In this document: positions 23,011 to 31,337 of the stretch, piece by piece
How the letters are laid out: the number at the start of each line of letters is the position of its first letter
Position numbering within the stretch: position 1 is the first letter of the stretch
From: Variovorax sp. DXTD-1
GTDB taxonomy: Bacteria > Pseudomonadota > Gammaproteobacteria > Burkholderiales > Burkholderiaceae_C
NCBI RefSeq assembly: GCF_003984625.1
Contig: NZ_RWKH01000002.1
Coordinates: forward strand, 1-64,000
Length of the DNA: 64,000 nt
Direction of reading: 5' to 3'
Program-made: the position numbers and the translations under genes
Notes under the pieces: generated by a model
The model's database searches: none
The model's input: only the letters and a program-made list of their open reading frames with translations
Told to the model about the DNA's origin: nothing

Positions 23011-23793
23011 TCAGGCACCGAACCAGTCGCGGGCCGACCGTCCCTGGTCCGGCCCGAGCATCGAGAAGCCACCATCGACGGGAATGTCTGCACCGGTCAC
23101 AAAGCGCGCGGCATCCGAGCACAAAAAGAGCACCACTTGCGCCACGTCGTCCGGGTCCCCCGCCCGGCCCAGCGGATGCAATGGTGCCGCCATGCGGTCG
23201 GCATGCGCGCGGTCGCCACCTGCCATGCGGCTCAATGCATCAGACCAGGTCCACCCGGGCGACACCGAGTTCACGCGCACGCCGCGCGGCGCCAAGGTGG
23301 CGGCCTGGTTGCGCGTGAGCTGCAGGATGGCGGCCTTGGCCGCGGGATAGAGCGCCCGGTTCGCTGTGCCGAACTTGCCGCCCACGCTGCCCATGTTGAC
23401 GATGGCGCCGCGCTGCGCGGCCAGCGCATCCGCGGTTTTTTGCACCAGCACCGCGCCAGACACGAGGTTGACGTCCAGCGCGCGCAGCCACTCGCCGCGC
23501 GTGGCGGCCATGCCGGTGTCGCCATAGACCACCGCGTTGTTGATGAGAAAGTCGATACGGCCTTCGGTGGCGAGCACGTCCGCCAGCAGCGCGTCGAGCG
23601 CTGCGTCCGATGCGATGTCGCAAGCCACGAAGCGGCAGCCGCTACCCAATTCAGCCTGCAGTGCCTCGCCGCGCACGGCATCGATATCTACAGCCAGCAC
23701 CTGCGCGCCGGCTTGCGCAAAGGCACGAACGATGGCGCTGCCGAGCATGGCGGCCGCGCCGGTGACGATGGCAACCTTGCCTTGCAGCTTCAT
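23011..23793 (-). CDS. SDR-family oxidoreductase, last gene of the dioxygenase operon
   Basis: A 260-residue short-chain dehydrogenase. The N-terminal VAIVTGAAAMLGSAIV binds the dinucleotide; Asp in AVDID after the second strand suggests NAD rather than NADP. INNAVVYGD is the NNAG-equivalent, and the catalytic residues are Ser in NMGSVGG and YPAAK near residue 150. The C-terminal half ends with VTGADIPVDGGFS, typical of the classical group. The gene overlaps the cysteine hydrolase gene by four bases, so it belongs to the same operon; in aromatic pathways such an SDR often oxidises the cis-diol made by the dioxygenase. Substrate is not predictable. Confidence 0.88.
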   Translation of the reverse strand: MKLQGKVAIVTGAAAMLGSAIVRAFAQAGAQVLAVDIDAVRGEALQAELGSGCRFVACDIASDAALDALLADVLATEGRIDFLINNAVVYGDTGMAATRGEWLRALDVNLVSGAVLVQKTADALAAQRGAIVNMGSVGGKFGTANRALYPAAKAAILQLTRNQAATLAPRGVRVNSVSPGWTWSDALSRMAGGDRAHADRMAAPLHPLGRAGDPDDVAQVVLFLCSDAARFVTGADIPVDGGFSMLGPDQGRSARDWFGA

Positions 23794-24422
23794 GGCTTAC
23801 CTTTCGCGTCTTTCATGTCCTTCAGCCCTTCGTGGTTCTTCATGCGTGCAATCGCTTCATCGACGAGCATCACGTCCGCGAGCATGCCCAGTGTTTCCAG
23901 GCTGGCCGCGTGCAGGTGCGGCTGCGCGGTGCTGCATGCATCGGCCACCACTGCCACGTCGTAACCCAGGTCACTGGCGTGGCGCGCACCGTGCTCGACC
24001 ACGTGGTTCGTCGCAATGCCCGCCATGTACAGCCGGGTGGCACTGGTGCTGCGCACCGCCTCTTCGAGCCCGCTGGCGCAGAACGGATTGTTGCGCTTGT
24101 GGGTGACGACCGCTTCACCGGGCAGCGGCGCCAGTTCGGCGTAGAACTCCGCTCCCCATTGCCCGTCGAGCACGGCGCCGGTTTCGGCAACGCGGCGGAA
24201 CAGCATGCTGTTGTGCAGGCAGTCCGCATACCCGGGCGCGAAGGCGATGCGGACGAAGATGACCGGCACGCCGTTCGCACGTGCGCCGGCAATCAGCCGC
24301 GCGGCAGAAGCGATCAGGCGTGGCCGCGCGGGGTCGTCGGCGGCCACGCCCACCCGCACCTTGCCGTCCACGTGCAGCACGTCGTTCTGGTAGTGCATGG
24401 CCAGCAGTGCGGCTTGGGTCAC
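23790..24422 (-). CDS. Isochorismatase-like cysteine hydrolase
   Basis: 210 residues of the isochorismatase/nicotinamidase superfamily. The first strand ALLAMHYQNDVLH carries the catalytic Asp; the Lys is in THKRNNPFCASGLEE; the region YMAGIATNHVVEHGARHA is the usual site of the nucleophile (xGxxTxxCV), but here the expected Cys position reads His/Val (TNHVVE). That makes the enzyme catalytically atypical. I chose GTG 24422, which overlaps the stop of the dioxygenase beta gene, because starting at ATG 24398 would cut into the first strand. Its role in the pathway could be amide or C-C hydrolysis of a ring-opened product, if active. Confidence 0.82.
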   Translation of the reverse strand: MTQAALLAMHYQNDVLHVDGKVRVGVAADDPARPRLIASAARLIAGARANGVPVIFVRIAFAPGYADCLHNSMLFRRVAETGAVLDGQWGAEFYAELAPLPGEAVVTHKRNNPFCASGLEEAVRSTSATRLYMAGIATNHVVEHGARHASDLGYDVAVVADACSTAQPHLHAASLETLGMLADVMLVDEAIARMKNHEGLKDMKDAKGKP

Positions 24423-24904
24423 ATGAACACCTGCAAGGCTTCGTGCGGCGCGTCGCAATTGACGAGCTCTACGCGCTTCATCTCCATGCGCCACTCGTCG
24501 CCTTCGCGGCGCAGGGTGTGCAGCACGCTGCCGCCGAAGGCGCGCTGTTCGGTCTTGCGCCACTCGAGCAGGTGGAAGGTCGAGCGCACCACGCAGCCGG
24601 CTTCAGTGCGCGACTCGAGCGAGATGTTGCCCAGCACGTGCACGGTGCGAGTCGGCGGTTGCTGCGAATAGGCACGGGCCTGCTCGAGCCGCCGCGCACG
24701 CATCGAGCGCAGCAATGCGTCTTCGCAAAACAGCGAGGCGTGATTGAGGTGATCGGTCTGGCCGTGGACCAGCGGCACCCAGTACAGCCCATCGGGCGTG
24801 AACAGCCGCAGCCATTCGTCCCACCGGTGCTCGTCGAGCAGGCGCGCCTCGTGAAACAGGAACTGAGTGATGTCCTGCTGCTCTTGCCAGTCGTTGAAGT
24901 TCAT
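24419..24904 (-). CDS. Aromatic-ring-hydroxylating dioxygenase, beta subunit
   Basis: 161 residues, matching the usual length of the small structural subunit of alpha3-beta3 Rieske dioxygenases. Conserved features include an N-terminal helix with FLFHEARLLDEHRWDEWL, LFTPDGLYWVP, and the C-terminal LHTLRREGDEWRMEMKRVEL. These subunits adopt a cone-shaped SnoaL/NTF2-like fold and carry no cofactor. The gene overlaps the alpha gene by four bases (ATGA) and is in turn overlapped by the hydrolase gene, so stoichiometric translation is likely. An upstream extension of the frame lies inside the alpha subunit gene. Confidence 0.93.
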   Translation of the reverse strand: MNFNDWQEQQDITQFLFHEARLLDEHRWDEWLRLFTPDGLYWVPLVHGQTDHLNHASLFCEDALLRSMRARRLEQARAYSQQPPTRTVHVLGNISLESRTEAGCVVRSTFHLLEWRKTEQRAFGGSVLHTLRREGDEWRMEMKRVELVNCDAPHEALQVFM

Positions 24905-26205
24905 TCGGCGCCTCCGGTCCGCACGCCCATGTACGAGGCCCAGGCGCCGAACATGTTGCGCGCCGGCATTTCGCTGTTGCCGTTGGAAGACCGGCCGCCC
25001 GGCAGGGGCTGGTCGCGCCCCATTCCGCGGTGCATGCTGACCCAGTCGCCGCCGTCGGAAGCCAGGCCTTCCTGCACGCGGTTGTAGGCCTCCAGGTCGT
25101 CGGGCATCACGTTCGACGACGGTGAATTGACGATGTTGGTGTACTTGAGCGTGCGCTGGAATGTGGCCTCCGGCGCGCCCTTCAGGCGGAAGCTGAATAT
25201 TTCGACCAGCGTGCGATCGACCGAGAGCGGGCGGATCACCCGGATCTGCTGGAACGAGGTATGCGGCGAGCAGCTCGGGTACACGATGGTGTTGTGCCGG
25301 TTCACGCGCAGGATCTGGTCGGTACGCGCCGCGCCCTGCTTGGCTTCGAGCGCCGCCACGTAGGCCAGGCTCACCGGATCGGTGGGCGGCACGAAGATGC
25401 CTTCCATGAAGCCGTGGCCGTGGTCGTAACCCTTGAGTTCGAGCTTTTCCCAGAACTCCAGCGGCTCGCCGTTGCCGTCGACGATCACCACCTCGAAGGG
25501 CTTGGGCGTGCCGGCAGGCATCGATTCGAATTCTTCCTTGGCCGCACGCCATGACGATTCGTGCGTGGCCACCGCATGAATCGTGTCGTGCAGGTTCTCG
25601 AAGAATATCTTCCAGTTGTTGCGCTGAATCACGCGCTGCACGCCGCCGGCCACTTCCACTTCGCCGTCGGGCGCGCGGTCGCAGAAGTTGTCGAGCGAAG
25701 TCGCCACGCCGCCTAGAAACTCGCTGAGCTCGGGGCCGTCTTCAGCCAGGCTCGCGAACACGAAGCCGCGGTGACTGGCCACGCGCGCCACCTTGCGCAC
25801 CGAATGCTGCTGCGCCTTCAGGTCGAGGGCGGTATCTTCGTAGCCGCTGCGCAGCGGCACCGAGAGCAGGCTGCCGTCGCACTTGAAAGTCCAGCCGTGA
25901 TAGAGGCAGCGCAAGAACTTGCCGGCGCTGCCGGTGCCGTCCGGAACGATCTTGGCGCCCTTGTGCGGGCAGCGGTTGTAGAGCACGTTCACCGCACCAT
26001 CGGTGTGGCGCACCATCACCACGGGCTCGCGCCCGAGCCGGGTGGTGAAGTAGTCGCCGACGTTGGGCACCTGGCTCTCGTGGCCGACGTAGAGCCAGGC
26101 CTGGCCGAAGACGCGGTCCATCTCTAGTTCGAAGATGGCGGGATCGGTGTACACGCGCTTGTGCACGCGGTCAGGCTGCACGAGCGCCTGCAGGTCGATG
26201 GTCAT
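24901..26205 (-). CDS. Aromatic-ring-hydroxylating dioxygenase, alpha subunit
   Basis: 434 residues. The N-terminal Rieske domain binds a 2Fe-2S cluster through CPHKGA (near residue 79) and CLYHGW (near 99). The catalytic domain has ENLHDTIHAVATHE around residue 205, giving the Asp bridge and two His ligands of the mononuclear iron. It dihydroxylates or hydroxylates an aromatic acid or heteroaromatic ring in the cytoplasm. The beta subunit and the reductase are adjacent genes, so this is a two-component system without separate ferredoxin. An AGGAGA ribosome binding site stands before ATG 26205. I cannot name the substrate; benzoate-, salicylate- and indoleacetate-type systems all look comparable at this level. 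Confidence 0.93.
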   Translation of the reverse strand: MTIDLQALVQPDRVHKRVYTDPAIFELEMDRVFGQAWLYVGHESQVPNVGDYFTTRLGREPVVMVRHTDGAVNVLYNRCPHKGAKIVPDGTGSAGKFLRCLYHGWTFKCDGSLLSVPLRSGYEDTALDLKAQQHSVRKVARVASHRGFVFASLAEDGPELSEFLGGVATSLDNFCDRAPDGEVEVAGGVQRVIQRNNWKIFFENLHDTIHAVATHESSWRAAKEEFESMPAGTPKPFEVVIVDGNGEPLEFWEKLELKGYDHGHGFMEGIFVPPTDPVSLAYVAALEAKQGAARTDQILRVNRHNTIVYPSCSPHTSFQQIRVIRPLSVDRTLVEIFSFRLKGAPEATFQRTLKYTNIVNSPSSNVMPDDLEAYNRVQEGLASDGGDWVSMHRGMGRDQPLPGGRSSNGNSEMPARNMFGAWASYMGVRTGGAE

Positions 26206-26232
26206 GGGAATGGGTCTCCTGAAATGTGGTGG

Positions 26233-27201
26233 TCAGATGTCGAGCACCAGGTGCGACGTCTTCGCGCGCGACACGCAAATGCAGATGGTCCGGCCTTCGG
26301 CTTTTTCGCGGGCGCTCAGGTTGTGGTCGCGGTGGTCGGGAACGCCCTCTTCCACTGCAACGGCGCACACGCCGCAGTCGCCCTGACGGCAGTCGTACAG
26401 CGGGTCGACCCCGGCGGCAATGAGCACGTCGAGCAGGCTCTGGTGGGCGGACACGGTCAGCGTCTTGCCCGAGCGCAGCGTGCGCACTTCGAAAGGCACA
26501 TCGCCCTCTTGCTCCAGCGCACCGGCAAAGAGTTCGCAGTGCACGTGGTCGTCGGGCCAGCCGAGGTCTCGGGCCAAATTGACCGCGGCCTGCACCATGC
26601 CCTTGGGTCCGCACACTTGAAGGTGGCGCCCGGGTTGCGGAGCGGAAAGCGCAGCGCGAAGGTCGAGGCCGCGGGCCGGGTCGCCGCCGTCGTGAACGAT
26701 GGTGGCGCCCAATGCGCGCGCCTCTTCCAGATAGGCGGCGTCCCCCACGCTTCGCGTGGCATAGAAAAAATCGAATGCGCGCCCTTCGGCGGCCAGCGCC
26801 CGCGCCATGCACAGCAGCGGCGTGATGCCGATGCCGCCGGCAATCAGGAGCGGCGGCACGCTGCCTGTACGCAGCGCGAAATCGTTGCGCGGCGGCTGCG
26901 CCGTCACCACGGCGCCGGGCTTCAGCCCGTGCATCCAGGCGGAGCCGCCCGAGCCTCGGGGCTCATGCAGTACCGCAACTTCGTAGCTGCAGCCCTCCGC
27001 ATGCGGTGCCACCAGGGAGTAGGCGCGCTGGCCGACGCGCCCGTTGGGCTGGACGACTTGCACGCCCAGATGGGCGCCGGGCGTGTACGGCGGCAAGGCA
27101 CCGCCGTGTGCGCTCCGCAGCACAAAGGCCTTGATGGCGGACGTGAGCGGCCTCACCGCTTCCACCACCAGTTCGAGCATCTCCGAGTCGCCCGCCATCA
27201 T
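26233..27201 (-). CDS. Phthalate-dioxygenase-type reductase (FNR fold plus C-terminal ferredoxin)
   Basis: 322 residues in the order flavin-binding barrel, NAD domain, plant-type 2Fe-2S ferredoxin, the arrangement of phthalate dioxygenase reductase and VanB. QRAYSLV is the flavin-binding RxYS box, LLIAGGIGITPLL the NAD site, and CRQGDCGVC with the later CIC the cluster ligands (C-x4-C-x2-C with a distant fourth Cys). It would transfer electrons from NADH to the dioxygenase alpha subunit encoded 27 bases downstream. Start ATG 27201 overlaps the dienelactone hydrolase stop by four bases (ATGA); a second ATG at 27198 follows directly. Confidence 0.92.
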   Translation of the reverse strand: MMAGDSEMLELVVEAVRPLTSAIKAFVLRSAHGGALPPYTPGAHLGVQVVQPNGRVGQRAYSLVAPHAEGCSYEVAVLHEPRGSGGSAWMHGLKPGAVVTAQPPRNDFALRTGSVPPLLIAGGIGITPLLCMARALAAEGRAFDFFYATRSVGDAAYLEEARALGATIVHDGGDPARGLDLRAALSAPQPGRHLQVCGPKGMVQAAVNLARDLGWPDDHVHCELFAGALEQEGDVPFEVRTLRSGKTLTVSAHQSLLDVLIAAGVDPLYDCRQGDCGVCAVAVEEGVPDHRDHNLSAREKAEGRTICICVSRAKTSHLVLDI

Positions 27202-28457
27202 CCCAGCGGCAGGGCCGGATCGGCGATGGTCAGGCTGGTCGACTTTTGCCAGCGCGGCATCAGCGTGTTCGATGGCAGATGCTCGTCCACCAGCTTGCGC
27301 GCCGTCTCCACGCCGGCCACCGGGAGTCCCTTCGCATCGAGCAGGCCAATTTGAACCAGCACGCTGGCCTGGTCCCAATAGATATGCTCGTGATAGAGCT
27401 TGTCGCCGCGAAACTTCACGATGGCGACGAGCGGAATTTCCACCGGCTTGCCGGTGGGCGCGATGCCCGGCAGCATCCAGTCGATTTCCACCGTGTGGGT
27501 GAAGCAGAAGAGCATCTCGTCGACGATCTGCGTGGCGCCCACTGTGCGCGAGATGGGCGTAAGCCGCGTATCCGGCGGAGTCGTCGGAATGAAGTGATGC
27601 TTGTAGAAGCGCGAGAGCTCCCTGGCCCCTACCCCGCCTGTCATGGTGGGTATGTGGTTCACATAAGGCTCGCTCACCATCGTGCCCATGGTGGCGACCA
27701 CGTCGCGCGTCGCGAACTCGTATTCGCAGTGCTTGTCCCAGAGCGCAGACAGGTCGTAGACGGGCCCGATGGCGTCCTTGAACAGCGCCATGGAGCGCTG
27801 GTGGGCCATCAGCGTGGAAGGCTTGTCGAAATGCTCGCCGCCGGTGCGTGCGAATGCGTGGTCCACGCCGGGGTACACATACATCTGCGCGCCGGGCTTG
27901 CCTGCAAAGGCCTCGAGCACCTGGTTACGCGCTTCGGGCGGGCAGAACTTGTCGAGCTCCGCGAAGTGCAGCGCAATGGGGCATTCGATCTTGGGCAGCA
28001 CGTCCAGGTCCGCCTCGATGCCGACGCCGTAGTAGCCCACCGCCGCATCCACGCCCGAATGCGCGGCCGCAAGGTACGCGAGCTTTCCGCCGAGGCAAAA
28101 GCCGAGCGCGCCGACCTTGCCGGTGCATGCCGGGTGCGCGCGCAGCGCCTTCACGCTGGCCGTGATGTCCGAGACGCCGGCGGCCACATCGAACTTCTGG
28201 AAGAAGCCGAAGGCGCGCTGCCAGTCTTCGGGCGAATAGCCCAGCTCGACATTGGGCTCCATGCGCCAGAACAGGTCGGGCGCGAGCACCACGTAGCCCT
28301 CTTCGGCATAGAGGTCGGCCACCTCGCGCACGTAGTCGTTGATGCCGAAGATCTCCTGGCACAGCACGATGCCGGGGCCTTGCCCCGAAGGCGGCAATGC
28401 AAGGTAGCCACGAAAGGTCGGGCCGTCGGCGGCTGCGATGTCGATGTATTGGCTCAT
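27198..28457 (-). CDS. Dienelactone hydrolase fused to a SnoaL/NTF2-like domain
   Basis: 419 residues. Residues 1-~230 form a dienelactone hydrolase: GIVLCQEIFGIND, the nucleophile elbow GFCLGGK (Cys), and GVDHAFAR (His). Residues ~255-415 form a separate cone-shaped domain of the SnoaL/NTF2 type, with HCEYEFATRD, GARELSRFYKHHFIP, VDEMLFCFTHT and LYHEHIYWDQASVL. The usual dienelactone hydrolase is about 240 residues, so the second half is an addition; such a domain could bind the product or act as an isomerase or esterase helper. It is the first gene of the operon, with GGAGA before ATG 28457, and diverges from the ABC binding protein gene. Confidence 0.9.
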   Translation of the reverse strand: MSQYIDIAAADGPTFRGYLALPPSGQGPGIVLCQEIFGINDYVREVADLYAEEGYVVLAPDLFWRMEPNVELGYSPEDWQRAFGFFQKFDVAAGVSDITASVKALRAHPACTGKVGALGFCLGGKLAYLAAAHSGVDAAVGYYGVGIEADLDVLPKIECPIALHFAELDKFCPPEARNQVLEAFAGKPGAQMYVYPGVDHAFARTGGEHFDKPSTLMAHQRSMALFKDAIGPVYDLSALWDKHCEYEFATRDVVATMGTMVSEPYVNHIPTMTGGVGARELSRFYKHHFIPTTPPDTRLTPISRTVGATQIVDEMLFCFTHTVEIDWMLPGIAPTGKPVEIPLVAIVKFRGDKLYHEHIYWDQASVLVQIGLLDAKGLPVAGVETARKLVDEHLPSNTLMPRWQKSTSLTIADPALPLG

Positions 28458-28658
28458 GGGGCGAGTCTCCGAAGTGGTGGGGTTCGGCGGGCAATTCTGT
28501 GGAGCGGCCCGCGCGCTGTCTGTCCATTTCTTGCAGGCGCAGGCCGCGCGAAAAGTGGATAGCCCGCCGTTCGCGCGCCGTGGAGACTCGGCCCCCGCGC
28601 ATACATACCTTTGTTGCAACCCACGCCATCCGAATCACCCCTCTGAGGAGATCCCTTC
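28458..28658. promoter_or_regulatory. Divergent regulatory interval between catabolic operon and ABC binding protein
   Basis: 201 bases separate the starts of two divergent units: the dioxygenase operon (minus) and the substrate-binding protein (plus, with GAGGAG about 8 bases before its ATG). Both promoters must lie here. I see no clear palindrome or consensus promoter; it is the natural place to look for binding of a nearby AraC-type regulator. Confidence 0.5.
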
Positions 28659-29858
28659 ATGTCGCAGGCAAGAATCACAACCGCCGTTGCTTTGCTGGCG
28701 CTCGCCGTCACGGGCGCGTTCGCATCGCAAGCACGGGCCCAGGCGCAAACCGTCAAGGTCGGCCTGGCAATGGACCTCTCCGGCCCGTTTGCGGTGGGCG
28801 GCGCCGAGGCCAAGGCCGGCTTCGCGGTGGCAATGAAGCAGTTGGGTGGCAAGCTCGGCGGCGTGCCGGTGGAATTTTTCGAGGCGGACACGGGCGGCAG
28901 CCCCGACCTGGCCCGGCAGGTGGTCGAGCGCATGCTGCTGCGCGACAAGATCGACCTGTTCACCGGCCCCATCGGCTCGACGGTCGCGCTGGCCGTGGGG
29001 GCACCGCTCTTCGCGGCCAAGGTGCCCTATCTCTCGAGCAACACCGGCCCGAGCGACTACTCGGGGGCCAAGTGCAATCCGTATTTCTTCGGCGCGTCTT
29101 ACCAGAACGACGCGTACCACGAAGCGGCAGGCAAGTTCGCTTCGGACAAAGGCTTCAAGAAGGTTGCGCTCATCGCGCCGAGCTACCCCGGCGGCAAGGA
29201 TGCGATCACCGGCTTCAAGCGCAACTTCAAGGGCACGGCGAGCGACGAGCTCTACACCAAGCTCGGCCAGCTCGACTACTCCGCCGAAATCGCGCAGATC
29301 CGCGCGGCCAGGCCCGATGCGCTCTATTTCTTTCTGCCGGGCGCCATGGGCGTGAGCTTCATCAAGCAGTTTGTCGGCGCGGGCCTGTCGAAAGACGTGG
29401 CGCTGATCTCGACCGCCTTCTCGGCCGACGAAGACATGATTCCCGCCGTGGGCGAGCCGATGCTCGGGCTCTTCAACACCGCGCATTGGTCATACGACCT
29501 CGACAACCCGGCCAACAAGCGCTTCGTGGCCGATTTCCGCGAGCAGAACAACGGGCGCAACCCGTCGTTCTATGCGGGCCAGGCGTATGACGTGCTCATG
29601 GCCATGGACGCGGCGGTGCGGGACGTGGGCGGCAAGGTGGCCGACCGGCCGGCGCTGCTGAAGGCAATCAAAGCCGCCAGGTACAAGTCGGTGCGGGGCG
29701 ACTTCAGCTACGGCGCCAACAACTTTCCCATTCAGAACTACTACCTGCGCGTGATCGGCAAGGACGCGAGCGGGCGCATTGCCAACAAGGTGATCGGCAC
29801 GGTGCTGCAGAACTACCAGGACAGCTCGTCCGCCAAGTGCGCGATGAAGCCGGCCTGA
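28659..29858 (+). CDS. ABC transporter substrate-binding protein, branched-chain amino acid/aromatic type
   Basis: 399 residues, periplasmic. A Sec signal peptide (about 1-27, cleavage after ARA) is followed by the type I binding-protein fold of the LivJ/HAAT family: VKVGLAMDLSGPFAVGG at the start, GPIGSTVALAV, VPYLSSNTGPSDYSG, and VALIAPSYPGGKDAI. Relatives next to ring-degradation genes usually bind aromatic acids. There is no permease or ATPase gene beside it, so the protein must work with a transporter encoded elsewhere. It diverges from the dioxygenase operon, which suggests that it captures that operon's substrate. Two cysteines (in AKCNPYFF and AKCAMKPA) may form a disulfide. Confidence 0.92.
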   Translation: MSQARITTAVALLALAVTGAFASQARAQAQTVKVGLAMDLSGPFAVGGAEAKAGFAVAMKQLGGKLGGVPVEFFEADTGGSPDLARQVVERMLLRDKIDLFTGPIGSTVALAVGAPLFAAKVPYLSSNTGPSDYSGAKCNPYFFGASYQNDAYHEAAGKFASDKGFKKVALIAPSYPGGKDAITGFKRNFKGTASDELYTKLGQLDYSAEIAQIRAARPDALYFFLPGAMGVSFIKQFVGAGLSKDVALISTAFSADEDMIPAVGEPMLGLFNTAHWSYDLDNPANKRFVADFREQNNGRNPSFYAGQAYDVLMAMDAAVRDVGGKVADRPALLKAIKAARYKSVRGDFSYGANNFPIQNYYLRVIGKDASGRIANKVIGTVLQNYQDSSSAKCAMKPA

Positions 29859-29868
29859 CGCCGGCGGG

Positions 29869-30897
29869 CTAGTGACGCGCCGGCTCTCGCGAAGTTTCGC
29901 GCGGGAGTCGCCCGAAGCGCTCGCGGTAGCAGGCGGCGAAACGGCTCAGGTGCGAGAAGCCGCAGCTGAAGGCGACCTCGGTCACGCTTGCGCCGTCGTG
30001 CCGCGCCAACTGGGCATGCGCGGCATCGAGCCGCATGTTGCGCAGCACTTCCATGGGTGAAAGATCGCGGTAGCGCCTGAACAGCAGGCCGAGCGCGCGC
30101 CGCGACACGCCGGCGGCCTCCGCCACGTCCTCCAGCGAAAGCGGCGCGTCGAGCCGGCTGCGCATGAATTCTTCGGCAAGCCGCAGCTGCCGCATGCTGG
30201 CCGCCTCCGAGCCGAGCCGCAGCGCGTCGTGCTGCCGCCGCACCGAATTGGGCCGGTGGCACAGCAGATAGAGCATGAGGTTGTCCTCGTAGTGGGCCAG
30301 CCAGCGCGGGTCATACGGCTCGTGGCCGTCCGCGGGGAGCAGCGATGCGAGGCCGGCCACCATGCGGCACCACTGGGTGCCCGCGGCATCGTCGAGCCGG
30401 AGCGGCAGCTCGAAGTCGATTTCGCCGATTTCTGCCGCGGCCCCTGCACCGCCCGCGGGCCTTGCGGCAAACGTTCGGCGTGCCACGTCCTGCAGACGGG
30501 CAAGGTCAATCTTGAGCATCAGCTGCTCGCAGTCCGCATGCCAGCGCAGCCGCACGGGTTTGTGCGCGGACACCACGGCGCCCTGGCCGGGATGGATCTG
30601 CACGGTCTGGCCGCCGGTATGTACTTCAGCGTGGCCGCGCAGCGGCATCTGGACCAGCACGAAATTGCCCAGCGTGTCGGGCTCGATGTCGACATCGCAG
30701 CCGTAACGCAGGATGCAGAGCGACAGTGCGCTGAGTTCTGCCCGGCAGAAGACCGCATCGACATTGCCGCGGCCCCAGGTGCTCCGGTGCGTCTTCAGCT
30801 CATGGGTCACCAGTGCGTGGGTTTCGTCCGCCTCGCGCGATCGGAAGATCTCGCGCCCATACAGGGTGGAAAGCTGCTGGCTCGACCATGCGTCCAC
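29869..30897 (-). CDS. AraC/XylS-family regulator, likely for the catabolic genes
   Basis: 342 residues from the chosen start. The first ~190 residues form an AraC-binding-like sensor domain of the XylS/FeaR style (VLVQMPLRGHAEVH, GAVVSAHKPVRLRW), and the last ~100 the DNA-binding domain: LEDVAEAAGVSRRALGLLFR and VTEVAFSCGFSHLSRFAACY. I chose GTG 30897, which has GAGGAG five bases before it; GTG 30903 overlaps that site. The gene is convergent with the binding-protein gene (11 bases apart). XylS-type regulators commonly activate aromatic dioxygenase operons, so it probably acts in the 28458-28658 interval; that link is inference. Confidence 0.87.
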   Translation of the reverse strand: MDAWSSQQLSTLYGREIFRSREADETHALVTHELKTHRSTWGRGNVDAVFCRAELSALSLCILRYGCDVDIEPDTLGNFVLVQMPLRGHAEVHTGGQTVQIHPGQGAVVSAHKPVRLRWHADCEQLMLKIDLARLQDVARRTFAARPAGGAGAAAEIGEIDFELPLRLDDAAGTQWCRMVAGLASLLPADGHEPYDPRWLAHYEDNLMLYLLCHRPNSVRRQHDALRLGSEAASMRQLRLAEEFMRSRLDAPLSLEDVAEAAGVSRRALGLLFRRYRDLSPMEVLRNMRLDAAHAQLARHDGASVTEVAFSCGFSHLSRFAACYRERFGRLPRETSREPARH

Positions 30898-31072
30898 GAA
30901 CACTCCTCGGGGGCCAAAAGTAGTGAGAGCTGTCTCTGCCGCTGGGGCAACAGCGCAATCTACCGCCCGAGGCCGGGTCCTGCCATGGGGATTGCCCCGG
31001 GCGGCATGCACAGGCGTGCAAGAAGCTTGCCCGGCGGTCCGCCGCTTTCGTTCGGGGCCTGGTTCCGTCTGC

Positions 31073-31312
31073 CTAGGTCTGCTTGCCCCCGGTCTCTTCC
31101 GCTTTTTCCTTGTCCTTGTCCTGCTGTGCCTTCGGCAGCTTGACCTTGGTCACGGTGACCGATACCGGGTCACTGGCGGGAAAGGACTCCTCGACGCCGC
31201 TGTCCAGGGCCTCTTCGCTGGGCGCCTGCTCAACCGGCTTTGCCGGCTCGACCGCGGGTTTGCCGTGGTTCTTGGATGTGGGAAAGGGGAAAGCTTTTTC
31301 CGATGTCGTCAT
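31073..31312 (-). CDS. Small charged protein with EESFPASDPVS motif
   Basis: A 79-residue hydrophilic protein, rich in Lys, Glu, Pro and Ala, with no cysteine or membrane segment. The central ALDSGVEESFPASDPVSVT resembles a short motif found in many small uncharacterised proteobacterial proteins. The rest is low complexity and likely disordered. AGGAG stands five bases before ATG 31312. The gene follows the other small protein gene (31338-31598) by 25 bases, so they probably share a transcript. Function unknown; proteins with this motif are often stress-associated. Confidence 0.72.
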   Translation of the reverse strand: MTTSEKAFPFPTSKNHGKPAVEPAKPVEQAPSEEALDSGVEESFPASDPVSVTVTKVKLPKAQQDKDKEKAEETGGKQT

Positions 31313-31337
31313 GAGAGCTCCTCGGCCATGCAAGCCG

